This document shows, one piece after another, positions 16,605-24,794 of a stretch of DNA of 39,305 bases. Below the pieces are notes generated by a model. The model searched no databases and was not told the origin of the DNA. It worked only from the letters and a program-made list of their open reading frames with translations. The DNA is from Spirochaetales bacterium. Lineage in GTDB: Bacteria > Spirochaetota > Spirochaetia > Sphaerochaetales > Sphaerochaetaceae. The translations under genes were made by a program, and so were the position numbers. The stretch lies in NCBI GenBank assembly GCA_017478205.1, contig JAFVDZ010000054.1, forward strand, positions 1 through 39,305, in the 5' to 3' direction. Position 1 is the stretch's first letter. Each line of letters opens with the position of its first letter.

Positions 16605-18239
16605 ATGAAAAGAGTGTTATTGATTCTTCTGATGGTATGTTTGGCGATTTTAGCCACACAGTTCGTATCGTGCAAGAAAGATAATTCCAAGGACCAGATT
16701 GAAGGTCGCAACAGGAAGGGTAGACCAACTAATGAGCTGGTAGTGAGTATGGGTGCGATGATTCCTCACGAGTTTGAGCCTAGAAACCGTTATGGAATGT
16801 ATAATGAAGCGCATATTACACACAGCACTCTACTTAGAAGGACTGCAGACTTGGAGATTGTTGGCGATTTGGCCAAATCCTACACAATCTCTCCAGATGG
16901 ATTGATTTGGACCTTCGACCTTCATGATCATTTCAAATTCTCAAATGGTGAACCTGTAACAGCTAATGACGTTAAGTTTACCTATGAAATGCTCATAGAG
17001 GATGGAAGGCATTGGAGTCTGGATTTTGTATCAAGAATAGAGATTCCGGAGAAAAATAGAATTGTTTTCATTCTTAACGAACCTTGTTCTACCTTTGCTT
17101 CATCCCAGCTTGTAGAAGTCCCAATTGTTCCTGAGGCATATTATGACGATAACTATAAGTTCAATCCTATAGGGTCAGGACCATATATGGTTGCAGAGTA
17201 CCAGCCAGGCGAACAGGCAATCTTTGTTGTCAATCCATATTGGCATGGAGAAGAGCCATACTTCAAAAAATGGACATGGGTCCTTCTTGATGAGAATGCA
17301 GCTATTGCAGCGCTCCAGTCGGGCGATGTCGATGTAGTCTACGCTTCTCCAGAATTGGCGGATAAACCTATCAACGGCTGTACTCTTTTTGATATACCAG
17401 CAAACGATGTTCGTGGTTTATCTCTTCCATACGTCAGAGAAGGAGTAATAACTGATTCTCCTGATGGATATAAGGTTGGAAACAATATTACAAGCGATCC
17501 TATTCTCCGAAAAGCCATGAATATTGGTGTAGACAGGCAGAGAGTTGTCGATGTTGCCTTAAATGGCCATGGAAGACCTGCCTATTCTGTTATAGACAAT
17601 ATGCCTTTCTGGAATCCTGAAGCGATGATAAAGGACAATGATGTACAGGAAGCTATGAGAGTTCTTGATGAAGGTGGATGGCTTGTTGGTCCGGATGGAA
17701 TCCGTGTAAAGAATGGAGTGAGGGCAGAATTTGATCTGTATTATGCAACTTCTGACCTGCTTAGGACCAATGTTGCAATTGAAGCGGCCAACCAGCTAAA
17801 AAAACTAGGAATCAAAGCTAACCTCGTTGGCAGCAATTGGGATGAGATGATGAAGAAGTCTCATGAAGTTGCATTGCTTTACGCAGGAGGAAGGCATAAT
17901 CCTAACCCATTCTTTATTTCTCACCATCCTAGTACCGCAGGACGTGGATGGACTAATGTTACATTCTACAACAATCCTAAGGTAACAGAGTACATTGAAA
18001 AAGCTATGAGCTCTGCAGATCTTGATGAAGCAATACGCTATTGGAAACTGGCCCAGTGGGATGGGGAAACGGGTTGTTCCGTAAGAGGAGATCTTCCATA
18101 TCTCTGGCTGGTTAGCATAAACCACACATATGTTGGTGATTCTCGCATCGATGTTGGAAATCAAGGAATTCACTCCCACGGTCACGACTGGTCACTGATT
18201 GCAAACATTGCAGAATGGACATGGAAAGGTGACAAATAG
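16605..18239 (+). CDS. ABC importer substrate-binding lipoprotein (SBP_bac_5, peptide/nickel/metallophore type)
   Basis: A 544-residue lipoprotein (lipobox FVSC, Cys23) of the SBP_bac_5 family (OppA/NikA/CntA). Visible blocks include LAKSYTISPDGLIWTFDLHDHFKFSNGEPVTANDV-type N-lobe residues, NPIGSGPYMVAEYQPG and a conserved tail. The tail has IHSHGHDW (522-529), a His-rich segment that could bind a metal or a metal-chelate. It delivers substrate to the permeases encoded next. GGAGGG lies 6 nt before the ATG. The peptide-versus-metal choice is inferred from the His tail and the style of the second ATPase. Confidence 0.85.
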   Translation: MKRVLLILLMVCLAILATQFVSCKKDNSKDQIEGRNRKGRPTNELVVSMGAMIPHEFEPRNRYGMYNEAHITHSTLLRRTADLEIVGDLAKSYTISPDGLIWTFDLHDHFKFSNGEPVTANDVKFTYEMLIEDGRHWSLDFVSRIEIPEKNRIVFILNEPCSTFASSQLVEVPIVPEAYYDDNYKFNPIGSGPYMVAEYQPGEQAIFVVNPYWHGEEPYFKKWTWVLLDENAAIAALQSGDVDVVYASPELADKPINGCTLFDIPANDVRGLSLPYVREGVITDSPDGYKVGNNITSDPILRKAMNIGVDRQRVVDVALNGHGRPAYSVIDNMPFWNPEAMIKDNDVQEAMRVLDEGGWLVGPDGIRVKNGVRAEFDLYYATSDLLRTNVAIEAANQLKKLGIKANLVGSNWDEMMKKSHEVALLYAGGRHNPNPFFISHHPSTAGRGWTNVTFYNNPKVTEYIEKAMSSADLDEAIRYWKLAQWDGETGCSVRGDLPYLWLVSINHTYVGDSRIDVGNQGIHSHGHDWSLIANIAEWTWKGDK

Positions 18240-18241
18240 TG

Positions 18242-19222
18242 ATGAATAAAACCTTTGTCTTTATTGTAAATAAGATTCTGCGCTGTCTCTTGTTGCTTTT
18301 CGGTGTATCGCTTTTGGCTTTCACTCTTCTAAAGCTATCTCCTGTAGATCCTGTGCTTGCAAGCGTGAATTACGATCCAAACCTGACCGTTGAGCAGTAT
18401 GAGAGAATAGCAGAATACTATGGACTCAATAAACCTGAGCCAGTTCAGTACCTGAGCTGGCTCAGGAACTTCCTTTCCGGTGATATGGGGATGTCTCTAC
18501 TTCATAGGGAACCTGTGGCTGATGTAATACGGCAGAAGGCCTGGGCCTCTGCTGCTCTCATGGGTTTTTCCTGGGTTGTTTCCGGTCTGCTTGGTTTCCT
18601 CTTGGGGTCAGTTGCAGCTTTCAGGAGGGGAAGATTATGGGATGGAATAATCAAATGGTTGTCTTATCTTCAGGTTACAGTTCCTACCTTTTGGATAGGT
18701 CTCATCTTTCTACTCTTTTTTTCCGTATATTTAGGATGGTTTCCAATCGGCATCTCCGTGCCTATAGGACGGCTTGTATCCGATACATCCTTGATAGAAA
18801 GGTTTCATCATCTCGTTCTGCCTGCATTGACTCTTAGTCTACTTGGAATTGCCAATGTGACACTTCATACAAGGGAAAAGATGATAGATGTGCTCAACAG
18901 TGAATATGTGTTGTTTGCAAAAGCCAGAGGAGAAAGTGATTTCCAAATTTTCATTAATCATGGAATACGCAATGCTGTTGTTCCGGCTATAACAATTCAT
19001 TTTACCTATTTTGGAGAATTGTTCGGAGGTTCTGTGTTGGCAGAAGAGGTCTTCTCTTATCCGGGACTGGGTGCGACTCTGACGGAGGCAGGTCTGAAAG
19101 GAGATACTCCTCTTCTTTTGGGAATCACAGTCATAGCAGCAATTTTTGTATTCTTGGGCAATACCATTGCAGATATTCTGAATGGTCTGTTGAATCCTGC
19201 ACTTAGGAGTTATCCATCATGA
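18242..19222 (+). CDS. ABC importer permease, OppB/NikB type
   Basis: A 326-residue inner-membrane permease. N-terminal signature KILRCLLLLFGVSLLAFTLLKLSP, a DPV...Y..YGL..P...QYLSWLRNFLSGDMGMS segment typical of OppB/NikB, and an EAA-loop region (VLFAKARGESDFQIFINHGIRNAVVP) that contacts the ATPases. ATG 18242 is preferred; the GTG at 18239 overlaps the upstream stop. The 3' end overlaps the next permease by ATGA. Confidence 0.92.
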   Translation: MNKTFVFIVNKILRCLLLLFGVSLLAFTLLKLSPVDPVLASVNYDPNLTVEQYERIAEYYGLNKPEPVQYLSWLRNFLSGDMGMSLLHREPVADVIRQKAWASAALMGFSWVVSGLLGFLLGSVAAFRRGRLWDGIIKWLSYLQVTVPTFWIGLIFLLFFSVYLGWFPIGISVPIGRLVSDTSLIERFHHLVLPALTLSLLGIANVTLHTREKMIDVLNSEYVLFAKARGESDFQIFINHGIRNAVVPAITIHFTYFGELFGGSVLAEEVFSYPGLGATLTEAGLKGDTPLLLGITVIAAIFVFLGNTIADILNGLLNPALRSYPS

Positions 19223-20040
19223 AAATAGATGCAAGAAAGAAAGTGATTGCTTCCTTGGTTTTTTCTGTGCTTTTCATAGGACTGATAATTGTTCTCAGTT
19301 TCACAATAGGGGAAAAGGGGTTGGAAACAGATCACACTATGAAAAATCATTCCCCATCACTTCTAGCTCTGTTTGGTACAGACTCACTGGGGCGCGATAT
19401 GCTGACTAGAACTGTTAAAGGGTTGAAGTTTTCTCTCTATGTTGGAATTGTTGGATCCACTTTGGGTGTGTTGATTGCATTGTTTCTTGGTATTTTGGCT
19501 GCTGTCGGAGGCGTTTATGTAGACAGAGTTGTAATGTGGTTTGTCGATATGTTTATAGGTATGCCGCATCTTGTGTTTATGATTCTAGTCTCGTTTGCAG
19601 TAGGCAGAGGGGCTATGGGAGTCATAGTTGCTACAGCAGTTACCCATTGGCCAGCTCTTGCAAGAGTTGTTAGGAATGAAGTCATGGCAATCAAGAAGGC
19701 CGAATACATACTTATTTCGAAAAATACAGGGAAAAGCAGATGGTTCATTGTTAGAAAGCATATACTACCAGCTATTTTCCCTCAGATTTTCATAGGTTTT
19801 GTTCTTCTGTTCCCACACGTGATACTTCATGAAGCCTCAATGACATTCCTTGGCTTTGGACTTTCTGCGCAACAACCTTCTATAGGGATAATTCTCTCAG
19901 AGGCAACCAAACATATTTCTCTGGGTAACTGGTGGCCGGTAGTCTTTCCTGGGCTTGCATTGATAATCCTCGTGAAGTGTTTCGATAATATTGGCTCTTC
20001 TCTGAGGATACTTAATAATCCGCAGACACGCTATCTGTAA
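19219..20040 (+). CDS. ABC importer permease, OppC/NikC type
   Basis: A 273-residue partner permease. The OppC/NikC pattern is clear: LFGTDSLGRDMLTRTVKGLKFSLYVG near the N terminus, EYILISKNTGKSRWFIVRKHILP as EAA loop, and HEASMTFLGFGLSAQQPSIG near the end. It forms the heterodimeric pore with the preceding permease. Translational coupling is indicated by the 4-bp overlap. Confidence 0.92.
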   Translation: MKIDARKKVIASLVFSVLFIGLIIVLSFTIGEKGLETDHTMKNHSPSLLALFGTDSLGRDMLTRTVKGLKFSLYVGIVGSTLGVLIALFLGILAAVGGVYVDRVVMWFVDMFIGMPHLVFMILVSFAVGRGAMGVIVATAVTHWPALARVVRNEVMAIKKAEYILISKNTGKSRWFIVRKHILPAIFPQIFIGFVLLFPHVILHEASMTFLGFGLSAQQPSIGIILSEATKHISLGNWWPVVFPGLALIILVKCFDNIGSSLRILNNPQTRYL

Positions 20041-20051
20041 GGAAGGAGAAT

Positions 20052-20849
20052 ATGAATATGCCTCTATTGCAAGTAAACAACCTGTCTGTATCTTTTGACC
20101 AATATGGTAGAGGATTGGAACGATTTGTAACCACTCCGATCAGGAGTCTCAGTATAGAAATAGGCAAAGGAGAAATCTTGGCTGTTGTAGGTGCTAGTGG
20201 ATCAGGTAAAAGTCTTCTTGCACATGCTATAATGGGAATTCTTCCTGCGAATGCAATCGTAGGAGGAGAAATAAAATTCAAGGGTAATTTGATTGACGAA
20301 AGGTCGATAAAGAAATATCGCGGAAAACAGATTGCCTTTATACCCCAGTCAGTTAACTATCTCGATCCTTCCATGAAGGTAAAGAATCAAGTCAGAATTG
20401 GCCTTCCAGGTATCAAGAGCGAGCGAATAGAAAAACAGGAGCACCTCTTCGAGAAATTCGGACTCAAGAAATCAGATGGTGATTTGTATCCTTTCGAGCT
20501 CTCTGGTGGAATGATGCGCAGGGTTCTTTTTACAACAAGCATGATAAGTCCTGATACTGAACTTGTAATTGCGGATGAACCTACTCCTGGAATTCATCGT
20601 TCGGCTTTGGACCTTGTCCTTAATCAACTCAAGACTATTGCGGATAGTGGTATTGGTGTAATGCTGATAACTCACGACATTATTTCTGCCTTGAAGATAG
20701 CGGACAGGGTTTCTGTTTTCAAAGATGGTTGTACAGTGGATGACATTCCTGCTTCATTTTTCAGTGCAGATGGTGAATCTCTTGAAAATGAGTATACGCG
20801 CATGCTTTGGAAATCTCTTCCAGAGCATTCTTTCATGGAGGCCATCTGA
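20052..20849 (+). CDS. ABC importer ATPase 1 (NikD/OppD-like)
   Basis: A 265-residue ATP-binding subunit: Walker A GASGSGKS (47-54), Q-loop near FIPQSVNYLDP, signature LSGGM (150-154), Walker B LVIADEP (171-177), H-loop ITHD. It is shorter than OppD (about 330) and lacks most of the C-terminal oligopeptide/dipeptide extension, which is NikD-like. AAGGAG precedes the ATG. The stop abuts the next ATG directly. Confidence 0.92.
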   Translation: MNMPLLQVNNLSVSFDQYGRGLERFVTTPIRSLSIEIGKGEILAVVGASGSGKSLLAHAIMGILPANAIVGGEIKFKGNLIDERSIKKYRGKQIAFIPQSVNYLDPSMKVKNQVRIGLPGIKSERIEKQEHLFEKFGLKKSDGDLYPFELSGGMMRRVLFTTSMISPDTELVIADEPTPGIHRSALDLVLNQLKTIADSGIGVMLITHDIISALKIADRVSVFKDGCTVDDIPASFFSADGESLENEYTRMLWKSLPEHSFMEAI

Positions 20850-21461
20850 ATGTCACTTAAAGTAAACAATCTCGGATTCTGCTATAGGCCAGAAAGTTGG
20901 GTTTTCAGAAATGTCAGCATCGAAGTGCCTAAAGGTGGAAGAATTGGTATATATGGAAACAGTGGCTGTGGAAAAACCACTCTGGCCAAGATTCTTGCAA
21001 GTTTCATATCTCCGAAGGAAGGAGAAGTCGTCGTTGATGGAGAAAACCAGAAAAGGGAAGGCTTTCAGCCAGTGCAGCTAATTTTCCAACACCCTGAGAA
21101 AACGATGAATCCTTTGTGGCGTATGAAGGATTCCCTTTGTGAGAGTTATGTCCCAGAAAAAAGTCTTTTGGATGCTTTTGGTATCAGAGATGAATGGATG
21201 GAGCGTTATCCAATTGAACTGTCAGGTGGGGAACTGCAGCGATTTTCCATTGTAAGGGCATTGCATCCTGAAACCAAATACATTATTGCAGATGAGATGA
21301 CAACAATGTTGGATGCTATAACACAGGCATCGATCTGGAAAGGCTTGTTAGAGATAGTTAAGGAGCGAAATCTTGGCCTGATAGTCATCAGTCATGAAAT
21401 GGCCATAATAGATAAGATCTGCGATAGCTGTCTGAATCTAGAGGATTATTGCCACGCTTGA
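20850..21461 (+). CDS. ABC importer ATPase 2 (NikE/CntF-like, short)
   Basis: A 203-residue ATPase: Walker A GNSGCGKT (36-43), signature LSGGE (124-128), and the unusual Walker B/D-loop stretch ADEMTTMLDAITQ (147-159). To my knowledge that stretch is typical of nickel/metallophore-type NikE/CntF subunits rather than classic OppF, which reads DEP.S.LD. It is about 50 residues shorter than usual and lacks the C-terminal extension. It ends the operon; a hairpin terminator follows at 21566. Confidence 0.88.
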   Translation: MSLKVNNLGFCYRPESWVFRNVSIEVPKGGRIGIYGNSGCGKTTLAKILASFISPKEGEVVVDGENQKREGFQPVQLIFQHPEKTMNPLWRMKDSLCESYVPEKSLLDAFGIRDEWMERYPIELSGGELQRFSIVRALHPETKYIIADEMTTMLDAITQASIWKGLLEIVKERNLGLIVISHEMAIIDKICDSCLNLEDYCHA

Positions 21462-21565
21462 CAAGTCCATTCATTATCTTATTTTAGCTACAGCTTATAA
21501 GAGATATCTCAACTAGGCTCTCTCATAATGTGTAGCAAAATGCTGATTGAAACAGCATAAAGATT

Positions 21566-21604
21566 TGTACCTCACACCAAATAGTAGGTGAGGTACAGTC
21601 TTTT
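21566..21604 (+). terminator. terminator of the ABC importer operon
   Basis: A 10-bp perfect stem TGTACCTCAC (21566-21575) / GTGAGGTACA (21588-21597), then GTCTTTT. Related in stem and loop to the terminator at 16316. A smaller hairpin (ATGCTG 21540-21545 / CAGCAT 21553-21558) precedes it. Confidence 0.75.
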
Positions 21605-21648
21605 GGGAACATAACTCTATCTTTTGTACAACATTGGGTAGTTCCCAA
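21603..21648 (+). promoter_or_regulatory. inverted repeat upstream of thrS
   Basis: TTGGGAAC (21603-21610) and GTTCCCAA (21641-21648) are perfect 8-bp arms 30 nt apart, followed by TTTTG. This may be a second terminator or a protein site. A TTGACT (21651-21656) follows immediately and could be the thrS -35. Confidence 0.35.
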
Positions 21649-21689
21649 TTTTGACTAATTTAATCTATAATGCTATCTGATTAATCATG

Positions 21690-21718
21690 TCCTACTTTAG
21701 TAGGAGCCAATAGGAGCC
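21690..21718 (+). promoter_or_regulatory. thrS leader hairpin with duplicated TAGGAGCC
   Basis: TCCTAC (21690-21695) can pair with GTAGGA (21700-21705). The octamer TAGGAGCC occurs twice (21701-21708 and 21711-21718); the second copy is the likely Shine-Dalgarno of thrS (9 nt from the ATG). TCCTA could pair with either copy, so alternative folding could hide or expose the ribosome site. Autogenous control by ThrRS is known in E. coli; here it is only a hypothesis. Confidence 0.4.
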
Positions 21719-21725
21719 TAGAGAA

Positions 21726-23510
21726 ATGAAGATTATCTATAAGGATGGCACCATTGCAGAGTGTCCAGAAGAAGAAGTAACACACGTACTCAGACACTCA
21801 GCCGCGCACATCATGGCACAGGCTATCCAGAGACTTTATCCACATGCAGACTTTGGTTATGGTCCAGCAACTGAAAAGGGATTTTTCTACGATGTAGATC
21901 TTGGAGATACGAGACTCACTGACGAAGACCTCGTAAAGATTGAGGATGAGATGAGAAAGATCGTCAAAGAAAAGCTCCCTGTCAAGCCATTCATCCTTAA
22001 CCGTGAAGATGCTATCAAGCTCATGCAAGAGAGAGGTGCAAAGTACAAGGAGGAGCACATTGGTGATCTTCCTGAAGATGCTGTGATCAGCTTCTATCAG
22101 CAGGGCGATTATATCGATATGTGTGTTGGCCCACACATCACATACACAAGTGCACTCAAGGCATTCAAGATCACCCAGCAGGGTGGTGCTTACTGGAAGA
22201 ACGACTCTTCTAGAAAGATGCTTACAAGAATCAACGGCGTTGCCTTCCAGACCAAGGAAGAGCTCGCAGAGTATGAGAAGGAGCAGGAGGAGGCTAAGGC
22301 TCGCGACCACAGAAGAATTGGTCAGCAGATGCATCTCTTCATGTCTGATGACCTTGTTGGAAAGGGTATGCCAATGTTCCTTCCAAACGGTTATACCGTC
22401 TGGAGAGAACTTGAGAACTATATCAGGGACAAGGAGCTCAAGCTTGGATATCAGCATGTAATGACTCCATGTGTCGGTACTGTTGACCTTTATAAGACAT
22501 CTGGTCACTGGGCACACTACCAGAAGAACATGTTCCCTCCAATGGAAGTTGAGGGTGAGACATTTGTTCTCAGGCCAATGAACTGTCCACACCACATGAT
22601 GATCTACGCAAACAGACCACACAGCTACAAGGAGCTCCCAATCCGTCTTGCTGAGATTGCACACGACTTCAGATTCGAGACCAGTGGTACTTTGAAGGGT
22701 ATCGAAAGAGGTCGCCATTTCTGCCAGAACGATTCACATATCTTTGTAACTCCTGACCAGATCGAAAGTGAATTCAAGGGTGTTGTCGATTTGATCTTCG
22801 AAACCTATAAGGACTTTGGAATCACAGACTATCGCTGTGTTCTTTCCCTTAGAGATCCTAACGACAAGGTAAAGTATCATCCAGATGATGAGATGTGGGA
22901 TAAGGCAGAGGCTTCCCTTAGAAGAGTTCTCGATGATATCGGTATCGAATATACCGAGGAAATCGGTGAGGCAGCCTTCTATGGTCCAAAGCTCGATGTA
23001 AACGTAAAGCCAGCAATCGGCAACGAGTATACACTCTCAACCTGCCAGCTTGACTTCTGTCTCCCAGCAAAGTTCAATCTCAAGTACATCGACCAGGATA
23101 ACTCAGAGAAGTGTCCAGTTGTTCTTCACAGAGCAATTCTCGGTTCTATCGATCGCTTCATGGCATATATTATCGAAGAGACAAAGGGTAAGTTCCCAAC
23201 TTGGCTAGCTCCAATGCAGGTCAAGGTCCTTCCTGTTTCCGAGAAGACTATCGATTACGCAACAAAGGTATACGATGCACTCCTTGATGAGAATGTACGT
23301 GCAGTTCTTGATGACAGATCTGAAAAGATCGGCTACAAGATCCGTGAAGCACAGCAGGAGGACAGAGTTCCTTACATGCTCATCATCGGTGCAAAGGAAG
23401 AGGAAGAGGGCACTGTCAGCGTAAGAAACCGCAAGGGTGAGACAACCACAATGAAAGCAGATGAGTTCGTTGCCATGGTCAAGAAAGAGATCAAGACAAG
23501 AGCTTATTGA
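21726..23510 (+). CDS. thrS: threonyl-tRNA synthetase lacking the TGS domain
   Basis: A 594-residue class II synthetase that charges tRNA-Thr. The chain begins directly with the editing (SAD) domain: HSAAH (His24, His28) and DMCVGPH (Cys133, His137), the four-ligand editing site. The catalytic core follows with MNCPHHM (zinc Cys287), the FRFETSGTLKGIERGRHFCQ motif 2 and a motif 3 around HRAILGSIDRFMAYIIEE. The C-terminal anticodon-binding domain is from about 490. E. coli ThrRS (642 aa) carries about 60 extra N-terminal TGS residues that are absent here. No upstream in-frame TGS coding is visible, so the loss is probably genuine. Confidence 0.96.
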   Translation: MKIIYKDGTIAECPEEEVTHVLRHSAAHIMAQAIQRLYPHADFGYGPATEKGFFYDVDLGDTRLTDEDLVKIEDEMRKIVKEKLPVKPFILNREDAIKLMQERGAKYKEEHIGDLPEDAVISFYQQGDYIDMCVGPHITYTSALKAFKITQQGGAYWKNDSSRKMLTRINGVAFQTKEELAEYEKEQEEAKARDHRRIGQQMHLFMSDDLVGKGMPMFLPNGYTVWRELENYIRDKELKLGYQHVMTPCVGTVDLYKTSGHWAHYQKNMFPPMEVEGETFVLRPMNCPHHMMIYANRPHSYKELPIRLAEIAHDFRFETSGTLKGIERGRHFCQNDSHIFVTPDQIESEFKGVVDLIFETYKDFGITDYRCVLSLRDPNDKVKYHPDDEMWDKAEASLRRVLDDIGIEYTEEIGEAAFYGPKLDVNVKPAIGNEYTLSTCQLDFCLPAKFNLKYIDQDNSEKCPVVLHRAILGSIDRFMAYIIEETKGKFPTWLAPMQVKVLPVSEKTIDYATKVYDALLDENVRAVLDDRSEKIGYKIREAQQEDRVPYMLIIGAKEEEEGTVSVRNRKGETTTMKADEFVAMVKKEIKTRAY

Positions 23511-23533
23511 TTTTCAAAATAAACCTATTCAGG

Positions 23534-23562
23534 CCTCCATATCGCTTGGTATGGAGGTTTTT
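23534..23562 (+). terminator. terminator of thrS
   Basis: CCTCCATA (23534-23541) / TATGGAGG (23550-23557) with an 8-nt loop and a T5 run followed by more pyrimidines. It lies 24 nt after the thrS stop. Confidence 0.88.
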
Positions 23563-23576
23563 CTTTTCTACTTTTA

Positions 23577-23590
23577 CTAAAACGTTTTAG
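23577..23590 (+). promoter_or_regulatory. LacI-type operator O1
   Basis: CTAAAACGTTTTAG is a perfect 14-bp palindrome with the central CG typical of LacI/PurR-family operators. It sits 166 bp upstream of the lacI-type start codon. A second matching site lies about 101 bp downstream, centre to centre. Confidence 0.7.
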
Positions 23591-23675
23591 ATAACTTCTG
23601 TCGATTTAATTGCCTGGCAAAAAAGTTTAGTGAATTTTAGTAGTTTATTTTCCGAAATCAGACATACGATATCTC

Positions 23676-23693
23676 AACTAAAACGATTTAGTT
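23676..23693 (+). promoter_or_regulatory. LacI-type operator O2
   Basis: AACTAAAACGATTTAGTT is an 18-bp near-palindrome around a central CG (arms match at 8 of 9 positions) sharing CTAAAACG with O1. It lies 63 bp upstream of the regulator's ATG. Two sites upstream of the first gene suggest autoregulation of the whole operon by looping. Confidence 0.72.
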
Positions 23694-23755
23694 GACAGGC
23701 AATGCTGGATTTCTGGTCTTTTAGCGCACACTTGGTTCGCATAAGGAGGCAATAT

Positions 23756-24763
23756 ATGAAGCATGTTACTATAAAGACCATTGCGAAGGAGATGAATCTT
23801 TCGGTATCCGCAGTTTCAAAGGCCTTGAACAATTATCCAGATATAAATGATGAAACGAAGGATGCAGTTGTTTCGAAGGCAATCGAACTTGGCTACTCTC
23901 CCAACATGATTGCAAGGAATCTGGTAAAGAACTCCTCCAATTCGATTGGAGTTGTCGTTCGTGATTCAGCAACTATCTATGGCGAAATCCTGAAGCCTCT
24001 TTCTGAAGCTGCATTGAACAACAACTACACAATCGTAATGGGCGATTCAAACAGAAGCAGAGAGAGGGAGATGAGCCATGTAAGGGCCATGGTCGAATCG
24101 AGGGTGACAGGACTTGTTGTCGCTCCTGTAGATACAGATGTCGAGGAAATAGAAAGGGCCGTGTCTGGCCGTTTTCCAATTGTCTATCTCGGGGGCCATG
24201 TTTCTGATCCGAAGAAGAATTATGTTGCTGTCGATTGTGACAACGGGGTAGTTCAGGCTGTCGATTACCTATATTCCCTTGGGCACAGAAGCATTGCCCT
24301 TGTTGCAGATGCCAAGACAACAGCATCAACAAAGACTAAACTTTTTGCCTTCAAGAGAGAGATGCTGAAAAGATCTCTCGAGCCAAATATCTTCATTGAC
24401 AGGATTGACGATGGAAACCTTGTAAGGGCAGGCAAGGCTCTCTTTGATCAGATAAAGGCCTCCGAGAAGAAGTTCACAGCAATATTTGCTGTAAAGGATA
24501 TGCTTGCCGCGGGCGTCATGCAGGCCCTCAAGGATAACAATATATCTTGCCCCGAGGATATATCTGTACTTGGTTATGATGGTGCTGAAGTCTCATCCTT
24601 TCCTTTGATCAATTTGACCACGATTGCACAGCCAAAGGTTGAAATGGCAAGGCATATCTTAGATATCATCCTCTCTCATCAAGACCCAAATAGACCACAG
24701 GGTGCGAAGCACTATTTTCTCACACCCAAGCTAATTGAAAGAAATAGTTGTAAACGGATCTGA
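23756..24763 (+). CDS. LacI/PurR-family transcriptional regulator
   Basis: A 335-residue repressor: N-terminal HTH (VTIKTIAKEMNLSVSAVSKALN, residues 4-25), hinge helix region (SPNMIARNLVKNSSNSIGVVV), then a periplasmic-binding-like effector domain ending in a C-terminal VEMARHIL...RNSCKRI. It is expected to bind the operators O1/O2 just upstream and respond to a small sugar-like ligand. ATG 23756 follows AAGGAGG; the longer frame from 23702 would overlap the operator region and is rejected. It lies 31 nt upstream of the binding-protein gene in the same operon. Confidence 0.92.
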   Translation: MKHVTIKTIAKEMNLSVSAVSKALNNYPDINDETKDAVVSKAIELGYSPNMIARNLVKNSSNSIGVVVRDSATIYGEILKPLSEAALNNNYTIVMGDSNRSREREMSHVRAMVESRVTGLVVAPVDTDVEEIERAVSGRFPIVYLGGHVSDPKKNYVAVDCDNGVVQAVDYLYSLGHRSIALVADAKTTASTKTKLFAFKREMLKRSLEPNIFIDRIDDGNLVRAGKALFDQIKASEKKFTAIFAVKDMLAAGVMQALKDNNISCPEDISVLGYDGAEVSSFPLINLTTIAQPKVEMARHILDIILSHQDPNRPQGAKHYFLTPKLIERNSCKRI

Positions 24764-24794
24764 GGATCCATCAAATAAAAAGGAGGACGTAATT

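Noticed and set aside
21798-22718. A 306-codon open frame on the minus strand inside thrS.
   Set aside because: It is antisense to a clear thrS with all motifs; the composition is typical of an antisense shadow frame.
21503-23680. The 13-mer GATATCTCAACTA occurs both upstream of thrS (21503-21515) and beside operator O2 (23668-23680).
   Set aside because: No symmetry or position is shared: one copy lies in a GAGATATCTC palindrome after the importer operon, the other next to the LacI operator. Chance in AT-rich DNA is plausible.
23702-23755. Longer N terminus for the LacI-family regulator from ATG 23702.
   Set aside because: The ATG at 23756 has an ideal Shine-Dalgarno and the protein then starts right at the HTH; the upstream residues are not family-like.
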